A DNA stretch of 64,000 nucleotides from Forficula auricularia (lineage: Eukaryota > Arthropoda > Insecta > Dermaptera > Forficulidae), in contig JALMQS010000828.1 of NCBI GenBank assembly GCA_024734495.1, positions 716,180-780,179 on the forward strand, read 5' to 3'. Each line of letters begins with the position of its first letter. Position 1 is the first letter of the stretch. Shown one piece after another: positions 46,615 to 59,961 of the stretch. Position numbers and translations under genes: made by a program. The notes under the pieces were generated by a model that was not told the origin of the DNA, did no database searches, and saw only the letters and a program-made list of their open reading frames with translations.

Positions 46615-47431
46615 CTATTTTTTTTGTATCTATGTTATTTGATTTCTTCGCCAATTGTGAACTGATTTTGATGATTTTTTTGTATTGGGTTCAGTATAGT
46701 TTCCGATTGGTACCATATTAATTTGGTCAAGTTCTGATTAAATGATCAATGACAAAATAGCGGAAATCTCCAATTCATATGAGCAAATAATCGAAATTAT
46801 AATGAAAAATATTTTATAAAAAAAAAAACAATCTTAAAACGTTCATTTAAAACTCACTAACGTTTCGAGATAATTCCTCTATTTATAAATTAAATTTTAT
46901 TATCATTTTGTGATTCATTCACACGAATCTTTCTTTTACGAGATGCATGCAAGGTATTATCTTAAGTCTCACTATTCTCAACATCACTAAAGAGAAAATA
47001 AAAATAATTCTTAGAAAAAAAATAAAACCGACTTCAAAAAAATTAAATGCAACAAATAAAATAATAGGAACTCAAAAATAAAATAAAATGCACTAAAAGG
47101 TATAAAATAATTATCTAATTTAGTTACAACTAAACATCGAAATTGTTACATGAAATCACTTTTTGAAGTCGGTACTAAACATAATCATTTTATAAATCGC
47201 ACTCAACGGATCATACCTAGTACGTTTGGCGGGTAATGAAGACAACATCGCGTAAGCTCGCTTATATAGTTTCTTTAGCACCGACTTCAAAAAGTGATTT
47301 CATGTAAAAATTTTGTCGTTTAGTTGTAACTAAATTAGATAATTATTTTATACCTTTTAGTGCATTTTATTTGATTTTTAAGTCCCTATTATTTTATTTG
47401 TTGCATTTAATTTTTTTGATGTTGGTTTTAT
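46615..47431. repeat. Composite repeat, copy 1
   Basis: Left module (CGCCAATTGTGAACTGATTT, GTTTCCGATTGGTACCAT, TTAATTTGGTCAAGTTCTGA), then an inverted repeat: arms about 47020-47174 and 47280-47431 beginning AAACCGACTTCAAAAA and containing TTAGTTACAACTAAA and CACTTTTTGAAGTCGGT, around a 105-base centre with AGTACGTTTGGCGGGTA. Confidence 0.8.
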
Positions 47432-48067
47432 TTTTTTCTAATATTAATATTATTATTTTTAAAATTATTTATTTGTCATTAGGGAAAATTATTTATATTA
47501 TCACAATCATTCATTTTAAATTTAGCTGAATACATTTATTTATTAAGGGTGTAATTATTTATTTGTGGTTCGTTTTGGTCAATTTATTTAATTAGAATAA
47601 AATTAATTGATTTATTTCGAGTTTAACTTTTTCATTTTTTTTTTTTTTTTTTTTATGAATCTATTTGAGGTAAATTATTTATTTGTTTGGAGAAAATAAT
47701 TACCAATGCGAATTCTGATGTTTACGAATTATATAATTATTATATTTATTGATTTAAATTATATATTCTACGCGACGATGAATGTGCATAATTTTTTCCA
47801 CTATACTGTATAGATAAAGGTGTAGGAGGGTGCAAGCAGGAAACCACCAATTGGTGCCATTAACGAAATGATTCAATTGCACTTGCATAACCAAGCGCAA
47901 ATTGATTAAAAGAGATCGTGTAATCATTTAATCAAAGGGGGAGTAAAAATCATCATATATATGCATTTATTCATCATTAGCTAATCTCACTGAACATCTC
48001 ATGTTAAACTAACTACATAAATTGAATAATAATAAAAAATTTAAATTATTTTATTATATATTAAATA

Positions 48068-48273
48068 CGAGGGGTGATCCGCGATTGGAAGTAGGTGTAC
48101 ACCTCTATGGAAGTATTTTGGAAGTACTTGGAAATATTTGGAAGTACTTGGAAATATTTGAAAGTACTTGGAAATATTTGGAAGTACTTGGAAATATTTG
48201 GAAGTATTTGGAAATATTTAGAAGTAAAAGTGGAAGTAGGTGTACAGCATATTAGGTCGCGGTTCACACCTCG
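48068..48273. repeat. 10/20-bp tandem array bounded by inverted repeats
   Basis: About eleven 10-base half-units alternate GAAGTACTTG and GAAATATTTG (48119-48226). CGAGGGGTGATCCGCGAT at 48068 and GTCGCGGTTCACACCTCG at 48256 form imperfect inverted ends; GGAAGTAGGTGTACA occurs on both sides of the array. The array is open in several frames on both strands because the unit has no stop, which explains the long 48095-48523 frame; not taken as coding. Confidence 0.8.
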
Positions 48274-48689
48274 ATTAAATATAACCGAAGGGGCAGGTGT
48301 GGGTAAGGTATTGTGGATGGCCATATCAGTTTATTTATTAGTATTATTATTTATTTTTTTTAATGCAATCCTATTCATTTCAATATTATTTTATTTCTAT
48401 TGTATAATAATTCTGATCTTTGAAAAGAGGGGAAAAATTCATTCTCAAGCACGATATTTTCTGCCCTCGTGTCTCTCCGTCAGTCTGGTTAATATTACCA
48501 GCAATTGGCGAATATCACGATAGGGATGGCATCTATTTAAAATATATAGAATTAACTCATTGCGAATTCACCCCCTAACATTTATTAGCAACCACTTGGA
48601 GCGTCAATGAATAACAACCATATTTTATTAAGGGTAGAAACTTTGTTGTTCGCCGTTAGCAAGTTTCCTAAGTGGCTGCTGAATTTTTA

Positions 48690-48727
48690 ACCGACTTCAA
48701 AAAAGGAGGAGGTTCTCTATTCGATTG

Positions 48728-48765
<38 letters not shown>

Positions 48766-49433
48766 TGCCTATGTTACCTCATATCTCCGCCAATTGTCAA
48801 CCGATTTTGAAATTTTTTTTTGCATTGGGTCCAGTCTAGCTTCCGATTGGTCCCATTTTTTTCGATTTTTTTTCATAGGTATTAGACCTTTTTTATTAGG
48901 TTTGTTTAGGTTTGTTTAGACCTAACCTCTTTGTTTATGAACCGATTTCGATGGTTCTTTTTTTATCCGAAAGGGGGTGTCTTAGGGATGGTGTCATATT
49001 AATTTGGTCAAGTTCTGATGATATAATCACTATTAATAACATCACTAAAAAGAGAAAATAAAAAATTTTAAGAAAAAATAAAAACCGACTTCAAAAAATT
49101 AAGTGCAACAAATATAAAAATACACTAAAAGGTTTAAAATAATTATTATCTTATTTAGTTACAACTAAACGACGAAATATTAACACGAAATTACTTTTTG
49201 AAGTTGGTGCCAAACATATACCTTTTATGAATCGCACTCGACGGATCTTACTTAGTACGTTTGGCGGGTATGCTCGCTTATAGGTATAGTTTGTTTGGCA
49301 CCGACTTTAAAAAGTAATTTCGTGTTAATATTTCGTCGTTTAGTTGTAACTAAATAAGATAATAATTATTTTAAACCTTTTAGTGTATTTTTATATTTGT
49401 TGCACTTAATTTTTTGAAGTCGGTTTTTATTTT
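48690..49433. repeat. Composite repeat, copy 2
   Basis: Same module order as 46615-47431. It begins AACCGACTTCAAAAAAGGAG, has a 35-base T run (48730-48764), an extra about 150 bp after GATTGGTCCCAT, and inverted arms about 49078-49216 and 49297-49433 around a centre with AGTACGTTTGGCGGGTA. Confidence 0.8.
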
Positions 49434-49730
49434 TTCTTAAAAAATTTTTTTTATTAACATAAGGACAACACGTCTTAGGTAAATTCCTTCTGCAGCCAAA
49501 ATACTTGTATATGTAATGTGTGGGTCGTGTGTAACTTATTATGCATCTTATGTAATATACCTGTAGTGGAAGGCAATTATTATTTTTTTTAAATTAATAT
49601 TTTCTTTTTTTAACAAGGAAAAGAATCTTTCTCTCTTTGCTCTCATGGAATGTCCAACGCCATGGCATATAACTAGAAACCAGGCTATCAAGGTTTAATT
49701 CTTTTTCTGACAGATTTCTTTAAAGTTATT

Positions 49731-49942
49731 AAAAATAACAATTGGGGAGGTCAGATAGGCTAGGCGGTAGCGTGACAGCGAGCTAACCAGGGGACCCGGG
49801 TTCGAATCCGACTCGAGGCATCCAGCTAAAATCTGACCCCGGGGGTAGAGACAAATTAAAAAAAATATATAACTAGTATCGTAGTAAGGCTTATGGCTAG
49901 AAAGGCCGAAAAGCCAAAAAAAAAAAAAAAAAAATAACAATT
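49731..49942 (+). mobile_element. tRNA-derived SINE, type C, full length
   Basis: Head GGGGAGGTCAGATAGGCTAG, box B GGTTCGAATCC (49799-49809), TATGGCTAGAAAGGCCGAAA, poly(A). TSD AAAATAACAATT (49732-49743, 49931-49942). Confidence 0.92.
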
Positions 49943-49999
49943 CCACGAGTCCTTCCAGTAGGCGTACTCAAAGACAATAACAAATCTTCACTTATAGCA

Positions 50000-51620
50000 T
50001 GACTAAAATATCATGTTTGAGCATAGTTTTTATAAAAAAAAAAATACATTTGTATTTTGAATTATTGCCTGAAAATCGTTTCATACATTTGGAGATAATT
50101 CATTTTGTCTGTCAGTTAAAGTTCTTCTTAAAAGAAGTGATTGTTAATATTATTCCTCAATTTTTTCAGGATCTAAACACCCCACAGCCTAATCAGTAGA
50201 TTATTATTTTATTATTTCTAAATGTGTTGCTTCATCTTAAAACTACAACGGCTATTTTGTATGTAACTTTGGTGTGTAGCAGCAGTCCCTTCCTTAATAA
50301 AAGTTCCAAAAGCCTTTTTCTGCTGCTGTTTTTTGAATTCAAAATTATTAGAGCTACCCATCCCACCACTCACTGCCTCTGCGTTAAATATTTAATGGCT
50401 AGCACTCCAACTCAAAAAAAGTTATACTTAAAAAAAAACTGAATGGATTGAGTTTTCTAAAATCAGAAAACATCGAATTGCTATTTAGGAAGCTATTAAG
50501 CTGTTGCAGTTAATAAGCTAAAATTTAGCTCCCTTGTTTCTTGTTTTTTTTAATAGACTGTAGCGAAATTCAATTTTCTAGCTTAAAGAGAATCGGGACA
50601 GCAGCTCTATCTGGTTGATCTAGGAAAAAATCTTTTGTATTTCTCCAGAGACAACTTCTGCTTACTAAATTTTTTAATAAAAAAATTGTTAATAATGAGG
50701 TTAATTTCGAATACAAATCTTGATTTTGATAATATTAATAAATAAAATATTGAGATATTTTTTTTTCATTATAAAAACATTTATTTAACACTAAAACGAT
50801 TTCAAGAAATAAAGTTGGAATTCTACACTAGTGCTTTTGTTATATTCTATTGGCTGCAAATAACTTTTTATTTTTACATTTATGAATAACTAATTAACTA
50901 GACTTTCAAATCTATTGAAAAATGAATCATTCGATTCATAAAAGTTGAATTATTGATCTGTATAAATTTGTTGAAAATGGTATAATTTGTATAGAAGCTA
51001 TAGCCCTTTTAAAAGCTCGCTCCACTTACTTCCATGTTAAAAGTACAATTTTCAATAATTCATTTCTCGGTAATGGGACAGACGATCAACTTCAAATTTC
51101 GGGAATAAATATTTAATACCCCAATGATTCGATGGTAAAAATTTGAGAATTTTCTTATAAAAATGATAAACAGTCCCGAACCCCCTTAAACTGTTCACTG
51201 TAAAAAAATTATATCTATATAAAATCTTATTGAAATTTTCGGGTAAATGTTTTCATATTCTCTTTAAACTTTTTTTTAGAAACAGTTAAGTAATTACTCT
51301 TATTATTTCTGAGTCTCCAATTTTTCGCTTATAGAAGACCACGATTATTATGAATTTTTGTTTCCCAATTATAGTTAGATTTACATTCTCAGCATAACAA
51401 GATTTTCTCTGAATATATAGTATTTTAAATTAGATTACAAACTACATATAGTATATATTGTTTGGAACTGTTTATTAAATGAACACAACGAATACTTTAA
51501 GAAGGCAATTAGTTACGATTTAGTTAACAAATCTTATTCTATACTACTAATAATAATATTGTATAATAAACTCTTAATTGAGAATTCGAGATGGGAAAAT
51601 TCAAATAAGGATTTATTGCT
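50000..51620. other. AT-rich DNA, no gene
   Basis: No supported element. Short plus-strand frames at 49999-50442 look like chance. Confidence 0.5.
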
Positions 51621-51622
51621 AA

Positions 51623-51916
51623 ATTAGATTTGAAAGTTTTGTAGCGTTCGGTCCAGAATCGTGGAAAATTATAATTGCATTCGGAAAGTTTAGATTCTGT
51701 TATCAAGTAGTAATGGAAATTAAAAGTACTTCTCTTGAGAACATTGGTAAGACTAGAGTTGGATATAAAATAAAATACCCAGACAAGTTTGTTATTTTAA
51801 TCAATATACAATATTCAAAAATTGACCAGCATCTGTTAGTTAGAATATATGAATACAACCAAATAGGTAGCTCGTTCTTTTTCAGATTTTCGAAAAAAGA
51901 TAATCAACTTTTCTAA
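51623..51916 (+). CDS. Exon-like open frame, unknown product
   Basis: 97 open codons after a TAA at 51620-51622, with acceptor-like AAATTAG at 51621-51627 and an internal ATG at 51713. The translation is varied and beta-rich in look: FESFVAFGPESWKIIIAFGK, then RVGYKIKYPDKFVILINI and HLLVRIYEYNQIGSSFFF, ending NQLF. Frames of this length are expected about once by chance in such DNA, so composition is the only argument. No family recognised. Confidence 0.25.
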   Translation: MRFESFVAFGPESWKIIIAFGKFRFCYQVVMEIKSTSLENIGKTRVGYKIKYPDKFVILINIQYSKIDQHLLVRIYEYNQIGSSFFFRFSKKDNQLF

Positions 51917-52124
51917 TTATTTTATAAAACATGTTGAATTAAATTAAATTTAAATTTTTATCTGATATCGATTTATAGTTTTCAAATTAATAATAAAATT
52001 CAAACAAAATCACATGTCCCGAAACTGGTCTGAACGATTAATATAAAGTTATGATTATTCGGGGGCGATACATTTATACTGTGCGATAGAATAGAAAATA
52101 AATATTAATTCAAGTCCGCTATAG

Positions 52125-52406
52125 CAGTGTTTATTAACCTTTTCAGTTTTGTCACCAAGTTATGTATCTTTACCCTTTCTTAAAAAAAATAAATTCTCAA
52201 CATTCTTTCAGTTTCAATTTGTAGAACTTCGATGGTGGAATTACAATTTAAATATGAAAATTAGCTAAACCTATGACAATAAAAACAAATATTCTTTGAG
52301 AACTAGACAATTTTTCTGTGCAGATATAATAATAATAAGTCTGATTACTTTCTTCAAATAGCTATTATGCCCACATGGGGATAACTAGCCCTAGGTTAGG
52401 GACTAT
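52125..52406. mobile_element. Possible hAT-type MITE
   Basis: CAGTGTTTATTAACCTTTTC at the left and AGGTTAGGGACTATG at the right are loosely complementary ends. No 8-bp TSD is clear. Confidence 0.35.
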
Positions 52407-53124
52407 GGTACTAGAGGGATTTGTAAGAAAAGATGTCACATAATCGTTGTGCTAGAAAAAACAATGAATATATCGAATTTTTAATAATATTTTTTTATTT
52501 ATCTATTATTTTTAAGTTAGAAATCAGAATTTTCAAAATTTACATAATGATTCTATGTACTGTTTGTATAACAAATGAAAAAAAATTTCAAAGGGAGCAA
52601 GAGTTTTTTAAATATGATGTAGGTATTTAAAACTTTAAATTAACAAAACTGATATACAGAAAAGAGGGTTAGAGCTTAAATGGTACGAATTATTATTAAT
52701 GGCTCCTGCAGGACTCCTTTTAAACCAATATATCTTCAGAATCCAGGGGGTGAGGGGGTCAACTGCCCCTCTACTCTTTCCTCAATCAACGTCGCCCCTG
52801 ATTTCCTCCCAAAGGATTGGTAGCTATCATGGGTTTATATTTTTTCAATCAAAATGTCAAGAGTTATCTATTAAGGTAGTTGTTTCACCATATGGGTTTT
52901 CTTAGGATTTTTTTGAAATTTATAGATATTATTAGTTAAATACTTCTGCATCGATTGGTGGCAAAGGGAAATTTATGAACAATATAGTCCGGAGATATTA
53001 AATTCCAAATATAGAGTTTTTCAGACTCTTATACATTGGACTATACGGGGTATCGGAAAGTTTACATACATATTTAATTATAATTAAGAAACTCTTCTTA
53101 ACATTATTATAAAAAACTAAACCA

Positions 53125-53279
53125 ACATTAAACCAGGGGACCCGGGTTCGAATCCGACTCGAGGCATCCAGCTAAAATCTGACCCCCGGGGGTAGAGACA
53201 AATTTAAAAAAAAATATAACTAGTATCGTAATTAGGCTTATGGCTAGAAAGGCCGAAAAGTCAAAAAAAAACATTAAAC
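53125..53279 (+). mobile_element. 5'-truncated type C SINE with its own TSD
   Basis: Starts in the middle of the tRNA-like head (AACCAGGGGACCCGGGTTCG) and runs to the oligo(A). TSD ACATTAAAC at 53125-53133 and 53271-53279 shows it was inserted already truncated. Confidence 0.85.
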
Positions 53280-54593
53280 AATAAAGTAATGCATTTTTTA
53301 AGAAAATTTTAATTCATAGTTACAACAAAGTTTCTAAGATAATAATGAATAAATAATGAAAAATGTATAATGAAAGAATTTACTAAAACCAAGCGGGCAA
53401 CAACGCATTTATTTAACCTAAAAAAATGGTTAACTTTAGTAATTTTTTTGACATTTTTTCGCTTTAGCCATTGTCTCAACAGCTTTCAATCGCTTGTCAA
53501 ATCCTCCTTTATAATGTACTTTATCTGAAATTTCTATGATAAAATATATACAAGCTCGAACAGTGTTCCCAGATTTGTCAAACTAGCACGGGATTATCTA
53601 GTAGTGGTACATAAACAGCAAAAAGTTTTGGGCTTATGAATTATGAATCCCTATTCTGTTCTATATACTCTAGCATTAACTTTTTGCTAGTATTATCGCG
53701 ACAACCAACTTAAATTAATTGCAAAATGGTGAATTTAGCCAGTAATTAAAAGTATTCTTATAACAAATATTTCTTTAATTTATGGATCATATTTTTCTTT
53801 TTTTATTCCTTAGAAATATTATGATTTGTGTTTTGAACATTAATTTATGTATATAATAAAGTGTTTTGTTCACCCAGAGTCTTCAGTCCTTTGCCCTTCT
53901 CTTCGTCCATCAACGGAGAAATTAAAGTTGACATTTATTTAAAGAAATAAAAAAATCACGGAGTTTCTCTCTAATGTTAAAATGATTTTTTTAGCTTCTT
54001 AATAAATAAACGACATCAAAACAAAATGAAAAGAGTGAGAGAGAAGTGGTGAAGAATAACAAATGTTGTTAAAATTAATTTTTCAATTTGAATTTATTTA
54101 TTTTTTTATATTTAATATTCAGATGAGCGTTTGTGGTAATTGAAAAGAAAAATAAAACCTTAGCACCCCCATTGAATTTAAATGATGGCTTGGAAAATTA
54201 ATAATGTAGTCTATATTTAAATAATAGGATTACTTAAACATTAAAAATCAATCAATAAATTTTATCAAGATTATTAAAAATCAATCTACCCTGTCATTTG
54301 ATTTTTGAAAAAATTTCGAAAAGTACTTAATGAAAATTTTATATATAAAAAGTGCAAAGACGAAAACTTTTATGAGACTTAAACATTTTGTTAGGTAGTA
54401 CCTATAAACCTATATCAGTGGTATAATATGGGAAATATTTTAAATAAGTTTTTTTATCAGACATAAAAATTTCTTATTTTATAGCTACCAGTATAATATT
54501 AAGCTACTTTCATGAATTTTTAAATCAACGGGTTGCAGAGTTAGAAGGGGCTTTTGTAGAATCATAGAAGGTGGCTGGAACATAGTAAATAAA

Positions 54594-54690
54594 ATAAGCC
54601 GGTTAAGTGAAATTTGGACTCGCATACCGAGGATTATACGTTATATCTTCTAAAATACTTAAGATATCATATTCGTTCTTATTTATCTTT
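54594..54690 (+). repeat. Dispersed repeat (GCGAGTCGGAC family)
   Basis: Reverse complement of 62490-62580 at high similarity: AATAAGCCGGTTAAGTG, TCTTCTAAAATACTT, ATTCGTTCTTATTT. Confidence 0.7.
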
Positions 54691-55054
54691 TATAAGGAGA
54701 GAATGGCAGATTTTTCGGTATTTTTCCGTAATTATATATTCAAGTGAATTATATATATATATATAGATGGTTTGGTTCCAATTCATGTACAAAAAACGTA
54801 TAAAAATGTAGTACTTTGACGCCACCTAAGTGTCATTTTAAAATAAATTAAATTTAAAAAATCTTAAGTTCACTTAATGTCTTAATGATTTCTACACACT
54901 CTATGATAGAAAATTATTTTATTTTTTATTTTTGATCCTCCTAAAATATTCATTCGATTCAAATTTTAATATGTTTTTTTTTTATTTCAGGAAAAATGAC
55001 TTTATATAATTTACCAGTCAGACGGGCAGACAAATAGACATATATTTTATAGCA

Positions 55055-55404
55055 TTTTTTTTTAATGATATTGATGTGAGAAGGAGATACACCAGAAGGT
55101 CCATCCCCTAAAGGCCTGTATGGGCTGGCCCCTCCATCGTGAAAAGAACAGAGTAGAAGAAAAAGAAGCCGGGATCATGAGCCAAATCTCAGAAAGTTAG
55201 ATATAGTCCAATTTACTAAGTTTTTAGGGGTTTCGAGCAGTGGTAAATTCTCCGCGCGATAAATTAGGTTAAATTTATCTCCCACTTAATTTTTATTACC
55301 AGACCCTATACTTACAGAAAAAATGTCTGGGTATAGCCGGGAATCGAACCCGAGACCTCCGGGTTGCCAGCAAGTTATTCTGACCATTACACCAGGGAGG
55401 CGGA
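55055..55404 (-). mobile_element. tRNA-derived SINE, type A
   Basis: Reverse complement of 36964-37337, from T run (55055-55063) to CCTCCCTGGTGTAATGGTC head. Box B reads GGGTTCGATTCCCGGC. About 350 bp; TSD unclear. Confidence 0.85.
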
Positions 55405-55409
55405 CAAAT

Positions 55410-58400
55410 TGCTATAGGGTCCCTTTTTATCTTTGAATCAAACCCTAAAAATTAATTCTGTCAATTTTATTTTATTTTTTACCCTTCTATCCTATGATTT
55501 CTAGAAACAAGAACTACCTTTGTCCTTCACTCATTCAAGATCCATGTCCAAAGATGTTTTCGCCCTTACTGAAGCCCTTAAATTTCTTTCTCTCCTTTTC
55601 ATGATGTATGGATCAATCTTGAATAATAGTTGATGCACCTTCTTCAATATTATTAAAAAAAAGACAGAAACATAAAAGTCTAATTTCTTCCAAAATCTTT
55701 AAAGCATAGCATTATTCTTCAACATCAAACATAGATCACTGAATTTCGATATAAAAATTCGAATCACCTTTAGATTTTCAGATATTTAAGAAGGTGGATT
55801 GTTCCACTGTAGAACTTCTACTCTCCGAAAGCAAAGTAGAAGTCACTAGGCAACTTGGCACGTCTCCAAAAAGGTAGACTGAACAAGTAAGTCAATTAAG
55901 TGAGTACCCCATTCAGGAGACAATATATGCTGGTAGTAACAGAGAACACTGGCGTCAACTCATTCACAAATGGTGACAAGGGGCACAATTGAGGAGATAA
56001 ATAATGCAAAACACCAGTCAAAGAACATAAATCCTACCAATAAACTTGTCAATTCATTTATCCTTTTTTCTAAAACCTGGCTTGTATATTGTCTGTCTTT
56101 GCTTACATGACCCTTTACAACTTTATTTCTAAATAATAAATTAACTAAACACATTGTTTTTGTTATATGAGTGGATATCCTTTATAGTCGCAGTTCCGGT
56201 TATCTACCAGTCATGCTAATTTCTTATTATCTTTTTGCGAAAACGGCTTAAGGGTTTAATTAAGTTAGAAAATATTTTTCTCTTCTTTTTATTAAAAATA
56301 TAATGACTCTTAATTCGAGGGGCTCAATTTCAATAGATCGATTATTTGTAAAATAATCTACTAATGAATATGTATGTAGTAACATTATTTATCATCACTT
56401 ATTCTAGAATTATAGAAACGTCCTAGTATTAGAAAATTTTAACAATTATTTATTTGTATAAATGAAAAAATATTCCAGATTAAATTAGCTACTTCTTATT
56501 TGAAAAAATGAACAGTTTTTCGTTATCGCAAACTGAAGGTTTGATTTCCATTTTTTTTAATGGACTAAGTGATGCGATTTATTTTTATTGCGTTAACTAA
56601 GGTAAGCTTCAATTTATACCTATGTGTAATATAATATATGTAAGTATGTAGTGTAATTTTTGTCAATGTTGTATTTTGAATATATTTAAATATAAGTAGA
56701 AAAAAAAGATATTTTTTTCTATTTATGAGATGGTCGGGTGATAGTTTTTTCCACAGAAAAATTTTAAGGCCAGTCCCTCCTTGCATAGGAATAAACGATT
56801 TGGCAATTTTTTTAGTTTTGAATTCATTCAGAAGATTTTATTTGTTTTGTTAATTATGCGTAGAAATGTGTGAAATGTAAATTTTATGGTTATTTTATAG
56901 AATGAATTTTTTTTTCTATCTGTCTCTCTGGATTGCACATTAATGAATAATTTGAGACCAGAAGGTGGTTCCCGAGCAAAAGCAAACAATTTATTAGATT
57001 TTACGCTTAATAACTTCTGAACCTCTCAATGAAAATGGAAGAAAATCAGAAAAAAATCTAATCGATATTTTGGCAGGGGGGTGAAATATCGCATAAATTT
57101 ATTTATTAATAAGTTGTACTTTTGAGCTAAGTTGCACCTTTCTGGATCACCGGTCTATGTCAATAGAGATTCAAATAATCAAAATGTTCAAAGAGCGTAA
57201 TTATAGACTTGCGAAAGTTTTAATAATTTCATTATATTTTTTTGAGCAAACTTCGTTTTCTTAAAAACTTAGTTTTTTAAATTATTTATTATATTGTATT
57301 TCAACGTTTTATAAACTATCATCCGAGCCTTTGGTTATTTCAACCCCTACACGCTGAGGGAGTGGTTAATCCCGAATTAGAGAAGTCTCTAACAAAAAGC
57401 AAATTCTATGGGGGGAGGGTGAGTGTTTTAGAGTTATGGTCTTAAAAACACACACACTAGAGAAACATTTTTTGTCGGAAAATATCAGATAATGAACATC
57501 ATTAGTTTCCAAGATATTTAGAAACAAAAAGGCGCCTATGAGTATAAAATGATTCGAAACCAGTTTTAAGGGCAAACAAAAATTAAAATAACGAAAATTC
57601 TAAAATTAAATTAATAATAAAAATAGCTCTTTTTCAGTTTGTTTATATCTAATGATAAATACATCTCATTTTATTTACATATAGTTATGTAGATTTTATT
57701 AGAGATTGCCTCACCCGTTTCTATTTGTCATTCCATAATTGATGTTTCCTTGAATATTCCTTGGCAAATTACTCTCCACTTGCAATACGATTGCGCTGCA
57801 TTTTACATAATCCAAAGCAAATAATAAATCAATAAATTAATACTAAATTAATTTAATAGATTTTGTTATTTCTTTCCCTCGTTTATTTATAGTGTTGAGT
57901 TAATAATTAATAGAAACGAAATTGCAGCCGCTCATTAGTTTTTTATTATTTTTATTAAAATTTTAATAAATTGACAAAGAATTTCAAAACTTTTAAATAT
58001 TTAAATTAATAATTTTATTTCTATTCTCTGGGTCAAACTTTAGAAAATATTGAATTTCTTCATTATCTGTTTCTAGTAGGTATAGTAACATTATTTTTAA
58101 TTAATTATCCTGTAAGGTCATAGCGCCTATTTCATCGGTAACCTGGATAACAATCTTTTTTTGAGTTTCTGTGATTCTCCTAGGATCTCGTTGTTATTGA
58201 TATCAGAAAGATTATTCAAAACCTTTTTATATTACAATATAGATTTAATTTTTAATATTTATGAGGATTAAATGTAAGTATAATAATTGAAATAATTTAA
58301 AGAAATGATTTCTATTCTTTTACCACTAGTAATAATTTAGAACATTTTCGTGGTCCTTTAGTTTTTACTAACATGATGATCATTAATATTTATTTTTAAT

Positions 58401-59950
58401 TAAAAGGAATTTATTTGCTGATTATACTAACAAACAAGGTTATAAAATGAAAAATGAAAATTCACAGCGTTTCGGTCTACAATAAAACCTTGTATATTGA
58501 CATCGAAAAATTGAAATTTTAAGAGATTATAACTATTTTGTCAGGATATCTATTAGTGTGTGAGTGAGTTAGTGTGTTACCAAATAGTGTGTACGCTCTA
58601 ACTCAAAATCCAATCAAGTTATCAAAACGAAATTTTATATTAAGATGTTTTATATTGAGTAAAATCTGATTTTTTTTATTATTATATTTTGGTTTAAAAT
58701 TAGGCTCCTTAGAGAACTATTCATATTAAAATCAGCAAGTGGGAAGGATATATGAATGGAATGATCATGAGATAACCACATCAAATTTTTTAAATTAAAA
58801 TTGAATCCATTAATAAGCAAATATGGTTTTTAATTATTTTTTGAAAAAAATATTTCGCAACCCTTCGGTCGAGAATCATTGATGTAAAGTACAAAACACT
58901 TTGCTGTTGGTTTTGTAGCTATGCGTAGGTTTATTTTAAATAAAATGAGCTCTAGTTTTATTATGCAAATATCTTCATGTATAGGATAAATAAAATACAT
59001 TAATGGCGATCATGTTTTTCTTCCTTAACCATTCAAACATGATCGAATCTTGTTGTGGTTGTGTCGTATAGAAAAATCAAAACAAGGCTCAAATTTTGAG
59101 TTAAATCATAGATTACGACAGTACGAGTTACAAAACTTAATCATCTTTCTTCGGTCTTTCACAAAACGTACAACTTAGAATATCTTCTTTATTTGTTCCA
59201 ATTTTTTTAATATTACTCGGAGACTGTTTCAAGATGGTTGCTGGATTTTTTTTTTTTTTAATAGATCAAGTATAACTAAGAATATTCACAAAAATGTTGT
59301 ACCCTAAAGTTTTTGAAACAATATATTTGTATATTTTTTGTCAAATCAAAAATTGTAAAAATTACGAAAAAGTTGGATTTTTTTCCATTTATTATTGGTC
59401 AGGTTCTGCCAATATTGACAATGCCATATATTCTTAATGCGTATAGCCGTTGAATTTCTAGCGAAGATAGACGAGTCGAAACTCGTAATATCTCCACTTA
59501 AGCCCATATCAATCAATACCAATGTGATGCGGAAGAACACACAACATGACTGCGATTGAGAAGGCTGTAAAAATCCCAACAACACATAGATCCTGTGAAT
59601 GATCAGCCGCCTCTGATCAAGCCTCACAAATAATTCTTAATTTCAGTGATCTTATGGGTGTTTTGAACATGCCAAGGCCTTTGAGCGTTTCATTTATGTA
59701 AATATAAATTAATATGAAATTTGTTATTGTGCTAGGGACTACAGAGTAATTTCTGTTCTAAGGTATTTAGAAGAAAATTAAGCGAAAATTCGCCTTCTTC
59801 CAAAAATTGAATACGAACATGTTTTGTCTTTTTTTTTCACTCCAACCGGTATGAGGATTAATTAACCCCTGGATAGGAAATCATAAATGTCGAGTTTGTG
59901 ATACCCACCATGTGTCCGACACTTTCCTTTTTTTCCAATTAGGTTCAAAA
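55410..59950. other. AT-rich DNA, no supported gene
   Basis: Only a diverged family A copy at about 58470-58690 and a decayed hAT-like end at about 58850-58890 (minus) stand out. A 93-codon minus frame at 59346-59627 has no ATG start and is not recognised. Confidence 0.5.
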
Positions 59951-59961
59951 CGGCTGGTGAT

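Noticed and set aside
48095..48523. 142-codon open frame, the longest in the window
   Set aside because: Most of its length is the 10/20-bp tandem array, which lacks stops in several frames on both strands.
56577..56610. Second recursive splice site on the plus strand (AACTAAG|GTAAGC)
   Set aside because: The pyrimidine tract is interrupted and the 3' splice site is AAG rather than CAG; weak.
58470..58690. Independent new repeat
   Set aside because: It is a diverged copy of family A (shared order of TTTTGTCA, GTGTG/GTTAG-like, CTCAAAAxC and AACGAAATTT modules).
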